Origin: Arachis hypogaea
Taxonomy: Eukaryota > Streptophyta > Magnoliopsida > Fabales > Fabaceae
Assembly (NCBI RefSeq): GCF_003086295.3
Contig: NC_092052.1
Location: 27,379,427 to 27,443,426 of the forward strand
Length of the DNA stretch: 64,000 nucleotides
Reading direction: 5' to 3'
How positions within the stretch are numbered: the stretch's first letter is position 1; every line of letters begins with the position of its first letter. Shown piece after piece: positions 1 to 11,834 of this stretch. The notes under the pieces are model-generated. The model did not search any database. It was given only the letters and a program-made list of their open reading frames with translations, and had not been told where the DNA came from. The position numbers and the translations under genes are program-made.

Positions 1-3000
1 TATTAAATAAGCCTTGAATATTTATTTTGATTAAGTCCTTATATTTTTTATAAAAATTTGGATATAATCTCCTTTAAAAAATAGGACTTATCCACCCTTA
101 CGGGTTCCTTCTTTCTCAATAATTCATCAGCCTCTTTCAGCATTTGCCACAGCAATATATTCTCAAAAATATTTGATAATAGAAAATCTATTTCTTAAAT
201 TCCATATCCAAAATAATTACCAACACAACTTGGCAGCCTGATTTCCATTTTGTTTTTAAAATATCAAATGAATTTGGAATTGCGCAAACTTTATATCCAT
301 GCGACCGTCTCGGATTAAGCTTTCTATTAAATCAAAAATCATAATTTTTCGCTGACTATAGCTTCGGGAATATAAGCAAAACCGTGACTGTTCTGCAGTG
401 TTTTAAAACCAGAAGACAGCAGCAGCATACAACATTTGAAATTTCATATAAAATCCAAATTAAATCCAACTACCTTCAAAATTAATGTGGTTACACATAA
501 CTCATCCAAATTTCTTTCTCAATTGGTTCCAGGGTCATACCATTTTTAATGAAGGAGTTACGTAGCTTGGAAGTTAGGTAATTTTCTGCAAAATTCTGTT
601 TTACAAATCATTGAACACAACCTCTTCCAAGTCCCATAACTCACTTATTAAAACATGGAAAATCCTAAAATTTAAATCACATATACTAAACATACTTAAT
701 TTTCACCTCCAATTGGTTGCATCTCAATATCTATCCAGGATCAAAAGTTATAAACTCCCAAAGTTACTAATTTAAGAAAACAGAATCTGGCTTTTTCTGC
801 ATAATGCATCATCCTTCAAAAATTCATATCTTTAAAACTATAAGTCCAATTGTTCTGAAATTTTACGGCATTAAAATAATAGAAATAAAGTTTTATTTAA
901 AATTGGTTCCATTTCAAAATTCAAACTGCAGAATTTCCAATAGAGGAATCAAGTTGCTGCTGCGTTAAACGTTCTGCAGAAAAACCAGTTTTGACATCCA
1001 TGATTCAAAAATTCACCATAAATCATAAACTTAGTGAAAAAGTCTCAAATTCAGCAGTCCAATTCCCTATATCCCCAAGCTCAATCCGGACTTGGTCCCA
1101 CGCAATTCCGATAATCACAGAAATAGTTATAGTTTTTCAAAGTTTCTGGCTTCCTTTAAAAATAATGCAGAAAATCAAGTTTTACATTTTAACTTTGAAA
1201 AATCATAACTAGTTCTATAATTAATTCAAACTTCTCAAAATTGAGTCCCAACAACAACTTTTATTATACTTTACTCAGCCTTTGCTCTTATATCATTTCG
1301 ATTATTGTTGAATAACTGATTCACTTCCAAAGTCACCTTTTAATTTCAAAAATCAGTTTTTCAGCAATCTATTTAGTGTTCAAAATCCAACCCTTCAAAA
1401 CCCCTCAAAACCAATTCCAAATCAACCACCAACCAAGTTCATTAACATTACAATATACGAAATAACATCTAACGGCAACAAATCCAACATAACCCATTAA
1501 AATTCAGGAATTCTCAACAATTAGTCATCAAACGATTCCCAATCCACACAATCAATCAATATCACTGATCAACAATTCCAAATCACAATCTCAACCATTC
1601 CAATCACAATTTCAGCCACAATTCAATATTCACATAATCAATCAATTAATTACAGCTATTGAATCTATTTGCAGTTATTCAATAAACCTTGTAAGCATTC
1701 TTAAATTGAAATCGTTTTAAACCCCCTACCTCGATGTCGCAATTGCATAATTTAACGTAACAATTCCCTTCCCTTTTAGTTTCATGGCAACAGCAGTGAC
1801 TCTCACGCAACTGGAACGGCAGAGGCAGTAACCAGAACAGCAGCATTATTAATCATCACAGCAGTGATCGGGGTTGTAACCAAGCAAAGGGTTCAAATTG
1901 GGTGGAAATTAAGAGCAATCACAGCCCTGGGAATCTCAAGACAAGGCACATACCAGAATCAACTCAAGACAAGTATAGCAGTGACAATAAAATGTGTTAA
2001 TAGACAATGATCAAGGAAAAGATCAATCCAGAATTAAAGTAGCATCGGACTCACCAATAGAAACTCTAATAGATTCATAATAGCATCAACGCCGGTATTC
2101 CAAATAATAGTAGTAGAGAAACAGGTGCAGCAAAGAGGCATGAACGACGGTGACGAAATTTCAAGAATGGAATTGGGAACGCAGGGGAAGCTGCTGTCGG
2201 GTATATCAGTGGCGCCTCCCTTCAAGCTCAATGATGATTGAACTGTGACGGCGAGCTCCCTTCAACGGCAGCGCTAGCGGCGGTGCGCGGCGTTGGCAGC
2301 GACGACTCCAACACGGCGACAAAGGCAGAGCTTCTTCTCGGTCAGCGGCTTGCAGCTCACAGTTTCCTCCCAACGTCGTTCTTCCTTTCCTCTTCGTGGT
2401 TCTGCTTCCGACGGTGGCGACATGTGTGACGGGCTCCACGGCTGCGCGGCGCAACCTCCTCTCTCTCCCTCGCGAGTTCGTCCTTCTCTCTTTCTCCTGA
2501 CGCTCTTGATGACAGACGGCCTCCAAGGTGGCAGCAGGAAACTCGAAGGCGTTTAGTCTCCACGGCGACAACAGTGAGACGCCGGTGATGGCGGGATGGA
2601 CGGCAGCTGGACGACGATGTGGTGTAGCTCTCTCTCCTCCTCTCAGCTCTCTCAGACGCTCTCCTCTGCTCTGTGTGTGTGTCTGCGTTTTGGGAGAAAG
2701 GGGTAATGGGTTAGGGTTTGTGAATTGGGAAAATTAGGGTTTTTAAATTAATTTTGGGATTTTGGGTTATAAATAAAACATTTTATAAAGGAATAAAGAT
2801 AAATATGAATAGATATTTTGATAAAATTGAAGGGTAGAGTAATTTTAAAATTAAATATACTCTATTAAAAATATATAAGAACATTATTTGTTAACATATT
2901 GCTAAGTTCAATTAATTATTTCTAGTTTAAATTATAAAATAAGCATATTAATCATATTTTTATAAAATATAGTTTAAACTCAATATTAATTATTCAAATT

Positions 3001-3436
3001 AAATGATATAATTTTTTATTATTTTTCTATTATTAGAACTTAATTTCAAATTATATAAAATAACCAATTATAAAAATTTACACAAAAATATTAATTAACT
3101 TAACTCCAAATATTAATAAAACTAATTTAATTATTCTTAATTGTTCAGTTTATAAAATAAAGAGTTCAAATTAATAATAAGTCATAACTTGTTTATAATA
3201 AAAATTACTTAAATTAAATTGTACAATTTTTTTTTAATTTTCAATTACTAAAATTATACAAAATATTCCAAAATAATAAAATTACCTAAGAATATTAATT
3301 GGTTCAAAATGAATTTATCTCCGAATCTACTTAATTATTTCTAATAAAATAATTTCTAAAATTACAAAATTTAAACTTAACAAGATAAAATCACAATTTA
3401 TTTATATTTAGATTTTCAGAAATGCGGGATGTTACA
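1..3436 (-). mobile_element. Partial long LTR (5' LTR or solo LTR), minus strand, cut by the window edge
   Basis: Read on the minus strand, the segment begins at 3436 with TGTAACATCCCGC, a typical TG-starting LTR end, and the AT-rich U3-like sequence ends near 2770. No purine tract adjoins it on the right, so 3437 onward is flanking DNA rather than element interior; this makes it a 5' LTR or a solo LTR. A TATA-like box at 2767-2775 precedes CT/GA-rich, CG-rich leader sequence (about 2740-2200). The short open frames on both strands at 2030-2740 come from base composition, not from a gene. The other end and any target duplication (CTGTT would be expected) lie outside the window. The lineage is uncertain; Ty3-gypsy is inferred from resemblance to the other LTRs here. 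Confidence 0.55.
2767..2775 (-). promoter_or_regulatory. Putative LTR TATA box
   Basis: The minus-strand sequence TATTTATAA lies about 30-60 bases upstream of a pyrimidine/purine-rich leader inside the partial LTR. The position fits the U3/R boundary. Assigned by motif and context only. Confidence 0.35.
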
Positions 3437-3728
3437 CTGTTCATAATGATTTAAATATTTTTTTAAAATAGTTGTGATAATTGATAATTAAGATAAAAAA
3501 TATATGGTATAAACTAATTTACTCAAATATTAATCATTAAATTATTATATATTTAAAAATTAGGAGTATAATTAGAATTTTTAATCATTTTTTATAATTT
3601 GCATATTATGTGATTATATTATTATTTTAATTTCTAACAAATGTCCCTTTGGAAAACATTTTTTGGAAAAAAATTTTATAATCTTGTTCTACTATATTAT
3701 ATAAATTGTTGGACATAACACAAATTTA

Positions 3729-3729
3729 A

Positions 3730-3783
<54 letters not shown>
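3729..3783. repeat. (AAT)n microsatellite
   Basis: About 18 uninterrupted AAT units. Confidence 0.95.
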
Positions 3784-3785
<2 letters not shown>

Positions 3786-4370
3786 AGTAAGTTAATGAAT
3801 TTTTTTTCAAAAGACTAATATTTATAAAAAATGACGATACTTTTGTCAAATTATTAAAGTGTCTATGTTCAGAGTATGCGATCAAACCAAAAATTAATCC
3901 AATGTTATTCAATAGGTTTTTAAATTATGATTTATATCATCTACTATAAATGTATATTGTTATTAAGAATTTGGTGCAATTAATAGAATGGATAGAACCA
4001 CATCAATCGCAAGGACAATACCAACTCCGTGACTTTGCTATCTAGAAGCCATACAATTTACATGTTTCCTTTGAAAACAAAAATTAATGGTTGACAATGA
4101 CATTTACTTTTTCTTTTGGGGTATTATTAACTCTAAGTGGCAAAATAATAGATAGCTGTGAACTATACTTCCTGTGCATGAAGTATCTGTGTTAACAAAT
4201 GAGGCTGCTTTAAAATATGAATTGTGAAATGATGGCTTCCATCACAACAGTACTCAAGAGGTTACTTTACTAACCATGGTTGGTTAGTAAATTAGCTAAA
4301 TTTTCCTTTTAAAAAAACATCACCTTCATAGACTAAGTTTTAAATTCCAAAATATTCTTCATCTTCTTAT

Positions 4371-4540
4371 TTAGTGACTAAGGCAAACCAAAGATAAGAA
4401 AGAAAGGAGTTTCAGAAGGCATACAAAAGAAGAATTTACACCAGTAGCATCTATCCCAAGATCCTTCCGAAGAACAAAGCAATGTTTGAACCATCCAAGT
4501 GAAATGTTCCTGTCTTTCTGAATTCTAACCGTATGTCTTA
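4371..4540. repeat. Copy 1 of a local direct duplication
   Basis: The segment starting at the AGTGACTAAGGCAAACC motif and ending at TAACCGTATGTCTTA is repeated with scattered substitutions at 5001-5168, about 630 bases downstream in the same orientation. Identity is high by eye, with one- or two-base indels. The origin is unknown. Confidence 0.8.
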
Positions 4541-5000
4541 AAAACTGGCACACAAAGCATCCATAGCCCAGGCAGATTTCCAATTTCAAAAGCCCCATAT
4601 CAACGCACCAAAACACATATCAATAAACTAATTCAATGAGATAAGAATTAGAATAAATAAATGAAGGAAATAGGTAAGGAAGGGTTACTTCATTTTGTGC
4701 ACTGTAATAAACTTTCTTATTCCCAAATTGATTCCGAAACTTATAGTTATATATTTTAAATACTAAAACTAATTTTAGACATTATACTTCTATTATTGTT
4801 GTATCTTTTTCCAACAACAAATTGAAAAAAATAAAGGAAGGCCCAAAGTTGGGGCCAAAAAAATAAAAAATACACACATATGTATAGTAAAATATATATA
4901 TATATGGCCTATCTAAACTATAAACGCACATACTCAAATAATGGCCATTGAATTTTCCTTTAGGGTCCATGAGAATGAAAGAGTGTAACTCCTCTGTCTT

Positions 5001-5168
5001 TAGTGAGCAAGGCAAACCAAAGATTAGAAAGCAAAGAGTTTCAGTAGAAGTACAAAAGAAGAATCTAGACCAACAGCATCTATCCAAGATCCTTCCGAAG
5101 AGCAAAGCAAGGTTTGCACCATCCATGTGAAATGTTCCTCTCTCTCTAACTTCTAACCGTCTCTCTTA
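5001..5168. repeat. Copy 2 of a local direct duplication
   Basis: Partner of 4371-4540. A minus-strand open frame crosses it (4782-5126), but the corresponding frame is not kept in copy 1, so coding function is doubtful. Confidence 0.8.
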
Positions 5169-6202
5169 ACACAAAAAGAAACCAAAAACATTCCTTTTTT
5201 ATTAATTATTCTAATACAATATTTTGTACTAAGAGAAAAAATCATTGGTCTATTCTTCAGTGTTGAGAACGCAATTAGCAACATCATAAAATTGGATGGC
5301 AATGCATGCAGATAGAAAGGATGCCAACAGGTAAAAATCTGAATCCTGATTGATACTTGATTTTCATGTGTATAAAAAAAATTGAACATCAAGTAACATT
5401 CAGTTGGTACATGACATAGAAACTTATTATTCTAGATTAGTAAAATTGCGAGTCCTCTTATCCCACATTTTGGAACAAATCCTTCAAATTAAATGGCCAA
5501 ACTCTATTTTGAGATCAGTATAAAAAGAAAGCTAACTTCGTAGAGATATTAACAAACAAAAATGATTTTAAGTAATTAAAAATAAATACCCATCAAAAGA
5601 ATAGTTGATATTTAACCCAACTCAACAAAAAACAATTCTTAATAATTTCATTATTTTAGTAGTTCTTATATAACTTTTAATGTAGTTGTTTTGAATAAAT
5701 TCTTCGGAATTAAATAAAAGATATATTAGCATAAGATTCATGAAATAACTGTACAAATTAATAAGTTATTATGTACCAAAATTTTTCTTAATTTTTTAAT
5801 CTCATTAATTATAATTATTGTTTAGGTAACCATTTCTGATATGTCATATTTTATCAAGCTTGGCTTGGGTTGAAGTAACTTATGTCATTGGCTAACTGTA
5901 GATTTTTCAGTTCAAATTTCTTTACCACTCTATTCATTTATCACAAGAACTGAAATTAACTATGGTTTCTACAATTTGTATATGGTTTCAAAATAATCAT
6001 CGGACAATCATATTCCATTAATGATGTTTGTAGTCTATATGTTACTATCATACCCAGCATTTTTTGTTTTTTTTTTGTTCTTATACAGCTTAAATATATC
6101 AATGAAACATGACTATTTACTTAAGTCAGCACGGGTCCATTTCTTACATTGCAAATAATTGAAGTCTCACTAACTTATGATGGTGCTATTATATGCTCTC
6201 AG

Positions 6203-6651
6203 GAGGTTTCTGGCAACCCAAGAATACTGGATCAAAGGAAAAGAAGCAACTCTGAGGTTTCGACTATACGACGGGCAGGTAACCAAATATATGTAATATT
6301 ATGTCATGTATCGTAAATAGCATGTGAGTTATAGCATTTAATTTGAACTGTAACATGTAATATAGGGAGACAGAGCTCTACCACCGTGTTTTGAAGCAAT
6401 TTATGGGAACGAATTAGAGTCCTCGTGCTACGTAATTGATGAGTGGGATAATTGCTTAGTTTTGGATATAGAAAGTAAAAATAAATAGAAGGCCATAACG
6501 AGGGTTCATTCGAGCTAATTAGGGACTTTTATGTCGGGGGAGCGAATACTATACAGTTTACCTATGCGGGTTTTGGGATATTTTTCATTTCACTTTTTAA
6601 TGAAATGAACCAACCAATTAAAATTTTTCCTGATAAATACTTTTATGTGGT
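6203..6651 (+). pseudogene. B3-domain gene remnant, 5' part (interrupted)
   Basis: An exon at 6203-6278 (AG before, GTAACC after) joins in phase to an exon from 6366. The latter encodes a B3-like segment (LPPCFEAIYG, then CYVIDEWDNCLVLDIES), followed in another frame by a VGGANTIQFTY segment up to 6651. This matches, element by element, the first domain of the B3 gene at 61448-62738 (IPSLFYREY, VELRI, GGSLKITY). B3 domains are plant-specific DNA-binding folds of transcription factors. A TAG at 6486-6488 and a frameshift just after it disable the frame. A 9.8-kb retroelement follows at 6652; the reading frame at 6651 continues exactly at 16475. The 5' start was not found. The B3 assignment rests on motif pattern, not on a search. 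Confidence 0.6.
6647..6651. repeat. Target-site duplication GTGGT, left copy
   Basis: GTGGT directly precedes the TG of the left LTR and is repeated at 16470-16474 directly after the CA of the right LTR. Confidence 0.9.
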
Positions 6652-8040
6652 TGATAAACCCATATTTTATGATATATTCTGTGCCTAATTTAAGTGATTT
6701 ATTTAATCCTTCACCCACTTATTCATATTAATTGCACGATTTTACTTTCCCTTCCTTATTATGTGATGTATGTGAAAAACATGTTTCCTATGCTTTAAAA
6801 GTAATTATTTTAATTTCCTTTTATTACCATTCGATGCCGTGATTCATGTGTTGAGTAATTTTAGATCTTCTAAGGCAGGAATGACTTAAAGGATGGAAAG
6901 AAAACATACAAAATTGGAAGGAAAGCATAAAACGAAGTTTTTGCTGAAACAGGCAGCGACGCGATCGCATGGACGACGTGGCCGCATGCCAGCGCGAATT
7001 CACTGCGACGCGACCGCGTGACCCACGCGGCTGCGTGACAGAGGCCACGCACCAAAAATTATAGAAAACGCTCCCAGCAATTTCTGAAGCCCTTTTTGCC
7101 CAAATCCAAGTCCAGAAGGTACAGATCAGAGGTTATGAAGTGGGGGAATGCATCCATTCAAAGGAGAGTCTCCAATTTTAGTCACTATTTATGAATTAGA
7201 TGTAGTTTAGAGGGAGAGGTTCTCTCCTCTCTCTTTTAGGATTTAGAATTAGGATTTCTTTTGCTTTTAGGATTATCTCTATTTGTCAGGTTCAATATTC
7301 CTTTTTATTTACCTTCTCAATTTAGTTTATGAATTCTTCTATGTTACAGATTATTCTTTTGATTAATGTTATTTGAGGTATTTCAGTTTACTATTGCTCT
7401 CCTTTATTTATATTACTGTTGCTTACAATCTGAAGATATTTTTATTCCGGTAGATTTACTTTTTCCCTTTTTGGTCTTGGTTATGAAATCAGTAACTCAG
7501 GAGTTATCAAACTCAAACATAATTGATAATTGTTATCTTTGCTAATTGAATTGAACTTCAATAATCCCAGTCTTCCCTTAGGGATTAACTAGGATTTGAG
7601 GATCTAACTAATTAGTCACTTGACTTTTCTTTACTTCAAGTAAAGACTAATTGAGTGGAATTAAGATTCAATCTTCATCATCATTGATAAAGATAACTAG
7701 GATAGGACTTCTAATTTCTCATACCTTGCCAAAAGTTTATTTTACAGTTATTTATTTACTTTACAGTCTTTTACTTATTTCAATTGCAATTTAAATTACT
7801 TGCTCCTCATCTTCAAAACCCCAATTTACAATCTCCATAACCGATAATAAGAACATACTTCCCTGCAGTTCCTTGAGAAGACGACCCGAGGTTTAAATAC
7901 TTCGGTTATCAATTTATTTAGGGGTTTGTTACTTGTGACAACCAAAATGTTTGTACGAAAGGATTTCTGTTGGTTTAGAAACTATATCTACAACGCGACT
8001 ATTTTTATAAAATTCTTTACTAGCAAAAATTCTAACGTCA
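6652..8040 (+). repeat. Left LTR (1389 bp)
   Basis: Begins TGATAAACCCAT and ends CTAACGTCA. It contains two pairs of ACGCG-NN-CGCGT-like dyads at about 6956-7040. It is 50 bp shorter than the right LTR because it lacks an extra dyad block. Confidence 0.95.
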
Positions 8041-8043
8041 AAA

Positions 8044-8061
8044 TGGCGCCGTTGCCGAGGA
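8044..8061 (+). promoter_or_regulatory. Primer binding site, tRNA-Asp type
   Basis: TGGCGCCGTTGCCG starts three bases after the left LTR. It is complementary to the 3' end of plant tRNA-Asp, the primer known for Athila/Calypso-type elements. The match weakens after 14 bases. Confidence 0.85.
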
Positions 8062-8157
8062 GCTGCAATCGTGTGCCTTATTATTGGTCATTGTAAATAC
8101 TTTTCTTTTACTTGTTTATTTGTCTTTATTTCCCTCTTTTTATTTCCATTAGCTACT

Positions 8158-9683
8158 ATGAATTCTCACCCATCTCGCTTTGAGTTTGGTTCTAATATTG
8201 TTGAAAGGAGTGAAAGTTATAACAGGAACATGCATCAAGGTCAGAGCAATCAAAGATGGATGGAGCCAAGAGGATCTGATCAACCCTTTAGGCAACAATA
8301 CCCTCCAAGATACCATGGACAAAGACCATTCTACAATGCATGCCAAGACAATAGACATGGTGGACAACCTTGCAGTTACCAACAAGCCCCGCCCTGTGCT
8401 TATAGGTCATCCTCTCAACATAACTTCGCACCACCACACTCACAAGCTCCTTTTCACCATTCACTACCGTATGATCCTCATCTACCCAAATTCCAATCCA
8501 ATTACTCCCAAACACCACCACTTCCCCATGTACCACGTCTAAATCCATCACCCCGAGAATCAGAGGTTCGCCTCAAGGAAACAGTAGATCAACTTCAAAC
8601 AACCCTTCATCAACTGGAGCAGGCAATAAGTCAATTAGCTTCTAGACGTTCGAACATTCAAGGACCCCTGACGACCCCGTGTGGACAATCTAATGATGAA
8701 CATAGCATGAAGGAGATACTAGAAACTCCAGTAGACAAGACAGAGCATGACTTCGTACTAGAACAAGTAGAGGAAGCTGTCATTATGCAAGAAGAAGAGT
8801 TGGTTGAAGACCTAGGAGACGCTGAGCCTCCATGAAAATCCAGAGTTGTGAAGAATTCTGTCAATGACGTTACAACTGATGCTAAGGAGGATAGTACACA
8901 ACCCCCAAGGCAAGTCTTTTATGAGGAACTAGACGGAATACTCCAAGAAGCAAGTTTCCTTGATGATGATAATCTCAAGTCAAGTTTTCCCAGTGATGAA
9001 CTTGCATCGCAAGTGAATTCTCTGCGATTGAAGAACCTTCCCCAAGTGAATACGAAGATGATGCAGAGGTAGATTTCTCTCAACCTTCGGTTTATGACTT
9101 GAGTGATGAGGAAGACATAGGAGACTCTGATCAGGACACAGGTGCATTTGAAGAATTTTCCAAGGAAGTGGAGGAATTCACAGACGATCACAAGGGAGTA
9201 GAACTCACAGAACTACTGGAAACACCTATCCCAAGGCCATTACCACCCAATACAAGCTTCAAGTGGGTACAATCCTTAACCTTTATCTTTACTTTTCCAC
9301 TTGAATATGGTTTGCTTGAAACAGATGGCCAGCTTAGAGCTATCTGTGGCTTTAAGAGTAAGAGGAAAATGGCTAGTGCTCAGAGCTGGTGCACAAGGTT
9401 TAATAAGGTTCCACGCTTCAACTCGAAGTGTGCGGATTGGCATCATGATCAATCAGATGGATCTCGGAGAACGTTTGGTCACCTTGGTGAGAATCTAATT
9501 TCTAAACCGCCCGGATGGAAAAATATAGATCAAGACAAAGGCGAATTTAAAAGCAAAGTTTGGAATCCTGGAATCTATTCCGACATTCGTCACCCCGGGA
9601 GCCTGAGAATATGTTTGAAGATGCTCAGAAGCTTTAAATGCCTAGTTTGGGACCCCGGAGGCTATTGGAATTCCAAGCATTAG
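8158..9683 (+). pseudogene. Gag-like ORF of the non-autonomous element, broken
   Basis: A glutamine/proline/histidine-rich N-terminal region (from the ATG at 8158) is followed by a short coiled-coil-like stretch (LKETVDQLQTTLHQLEQAIS) and a long acidic region. An in-frame TGA stops it at 8833-8835. The frame goes on to about 9015 and then shifts (frame stop at 9070-9072) into a third segment ending at 9683 whose tail is rich in K, R, W and G. There is no zinc knuckle and no protease or RT. It resembles the gag-like proteins of legume non-autonomous elements; the family is uncertain. An upstream in-frame extension to 8071 is hydrophobic and probably not translated. Confidence 0.6.
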
Positions 9684-9689
9684 TGGAGA

Positions 9690-11834
9690 TTTCTAGATGA
9701 ATTTAAGCATAAGCCACCATAACAGGAAGCTCATCCAATGTCCAACTTAAGGACTTTAACTAAAAGTGCTAGGTGGGAGACAACCCACCATGGTATGGTC
9801 GTTTCTTTTTCAGTTTTATTTTGTGTTATTTATTTTTATTTCCTTTTCAATTGAACCTGAATTTTATTCATTCATATTGCATACTGCATAATTGCATACC
9901 TGCATAAAAAAAAAGGAAGAAGGCGTGCGACGCTACCGCATCGCGCATGCGATCGCGTCAGTTGCGAATAACATTCCCCACGCGTCCGCGTCACCCACGC
10001 GGCCGCGTGATCTGGAGATCGGCGTAAATCCCCAACGTCCAGAGAGTTAGGCTGGAATCGTGCGGCCATTGTGCGTTTTGCACAAAACGACCCACGCGGT
10101 CGCGTCCCCGACGCGATCGCGTCACTTGCACAACACCAATCCCACGCGACAGCGTGAGCGACGCGATCGCGTCGCATGGATTGCACCACCACCCCAGAGG
10201 AGACAGAGAGTTGCGCTGGAATTGTGCGTTTAGCACAATTTCCAGCGACGTGGTCGCATGCCTCATGCGACCGCGTCATTCATAATTTACTCATTCCATG
10301 TGATCGCATCACTCATGCGATCGCGGCGACCCCCATTCTACCCCAGCCACGCGATCGCGTGCTCCACGCGATCGCGTGGATTCAAATTTAATAACCCCCA
10401 GCCACGCGAAACCCTACCCATTCGCGCCCCCCAACCCCCTCTCCTTCCTCTCTTCTCTCCACAACCACCACCCACAACTTCCAGCCACCACCCAGCCACC
10501 CTACGCTGCCGCCGCACCACCAACCACCCCCCAGACCTCACCGTACCACCACCCTATCCCCTATTCTCCCCTCTTTTCTTCTTCTTTCTTCCTCTTCCTC
10601 CCTCCATCGCCACTGCCCCCCTCCGCGACCACCAACCACTGCCGCCGCTCCGTCCCAGCCGCGCCACCCACGCCCCCTTCCCTTCCTTCCCCTTTCCCCC
10701 CACCCCATTCCCCTACCAAAGCCCCTGCCTCCGAACAGCACCCACCGCCGCAGCGCCACCCTCAGCCGCCGCGTCAGCCACCACCATCACCTACCCCCAA
10801 CCACCTCTCTGCCCCACTTTCTTTCCTACGCCTTCCAGGTTCCGCCGAACGCCACTCTTCTATCATTCGTAGTTAATTCCATATTTTTTTGATTATGTTC
10901 ATCATTAGGCTAGTTAGATATGCATGTTGTAGTGGATTTTAGGTTGTTAGGTAGCCTAGGATGTGGTTAGTGGATTTAGGCCTGATTAATTGCGTTGTTC
11001 GTGTTTCTTGTTTTCTACTTTTCGCAGTTCTGCTGTTACTGTTAGTATTGTTCATATGCTGTAATTTCTTGTTTCATGCTGCTCTTTACACTGCTTTTCC
11101 ATGTTCATATTCCTTATATGTAATTGCAGCTATATTTTTAACTCATATGAACTCTGATGACTGCTGTTTATTTTCCGGGACAATCCAATTTTCGCCGGAA
11201 CGCTGCCCAAATTTCTGTAAACTATTTTAATTTTCATTCATGTTTTGGTTTTGGCATTTTGAACTATGCTTTCCTCTGCTTTTACCAAACCAATTCATGA
11301 TTGCCAGGGCAAGCTTTCTTATTCTTTTTGATTTCTTGGTTCTTAATCTGCATTTTTTATGTTTAGATTCCAATTTTTATTATTTCTATATCTATCTGAA
11401 TCATCATCAACCTCATTTCCTTGTTCGGATATGAGTTACCTATAGCTTCTAATTGTGAATGCTTGTTACTTGGAATATGATCATTATGCCACTTACTTTA
11501 ACCCACTTTTTACTAACTCACTAATTTTAACTTCCTAAACTCTTTTTCAATTCTAACCAAACCTAACCTTTCAAAACATCTCTTCTGGTTTTTCACTTTC
11601 TTTTAACATTCTAACCAAGGCATGATGATACTTTTTCTAATTAACTTGAATGGAAGTACATTTTGGATTGTGACATTTTTCTTCTCAGTATTCTAACTCT
11701 TATACAATCCTTAATGCAAATTTACTTAACTCAATTTCCTCTTCTATTGCTACTTTGCCACTTTGTGTTTCTTTTGATTATTTGCCTATTTGTTTTCCTG
11801 TTTTTTTATATATCCTGGTTTTCTATTTTTCAGG
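9690..11834 (+). other. Non-coding interior with CG-rich dyad cluster and a C-rich tract
   Basis: It starts with a GCTAGGTGGGAGACAACCC block typical of this element type. It then has the dyad cluster (9924-10400), a strongly C-rich tract (10400-10860) giving artefactual proline-rich frames, and a T-rich tract up to the next ORF. No gene is supported. Confidence 0.6.
9924..10400. repeat. Cluster of paired near-palindromic dyads, ACGCG-NN-CGCGT type
   Basis: About a dozen 12-bp dyads, mostly of the form ACGCGATCGCGT or ACGCGGCCGCGT, occur mainly in pairs separated by 5-8 bases; pairs are spaced 40-80 bases apart. The same dyads occur in both LTRs. CpG content is very high compared with the surroundings. 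Confidence 0.85.

Larger units (their letters stand above)
3437..6202. other. Intergenic AT-rich DNA
   Basis: No convincing gene is seen. The stretch contains an AAT microsatellite, a perfect 11-bp hairpin at 4266-4291 with a 4-base loop, and two direct copies of a roughly 170-bp segment (listed separately). The minus-strand open frames at 4371-5126 lie on the duplicated segment and match no family I recognise. Confidence 0.5.

Noticed and set aside
2034..2737. Overlapping open frames on both strands
   Set aside because: CG-rich leader of the LTR; no conserved motif and mutually overlapping frames.
9099..9683. Independent acidic gene
   Set aside because: It continues the gag-like frame after a frameshift and lies inside the retroelement.
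10258..10876. Long proline-rich open frames
   Set aside because: They lie in a C-rich tract of the retroelement, overlap in several frames and have no domain; composition explains them.
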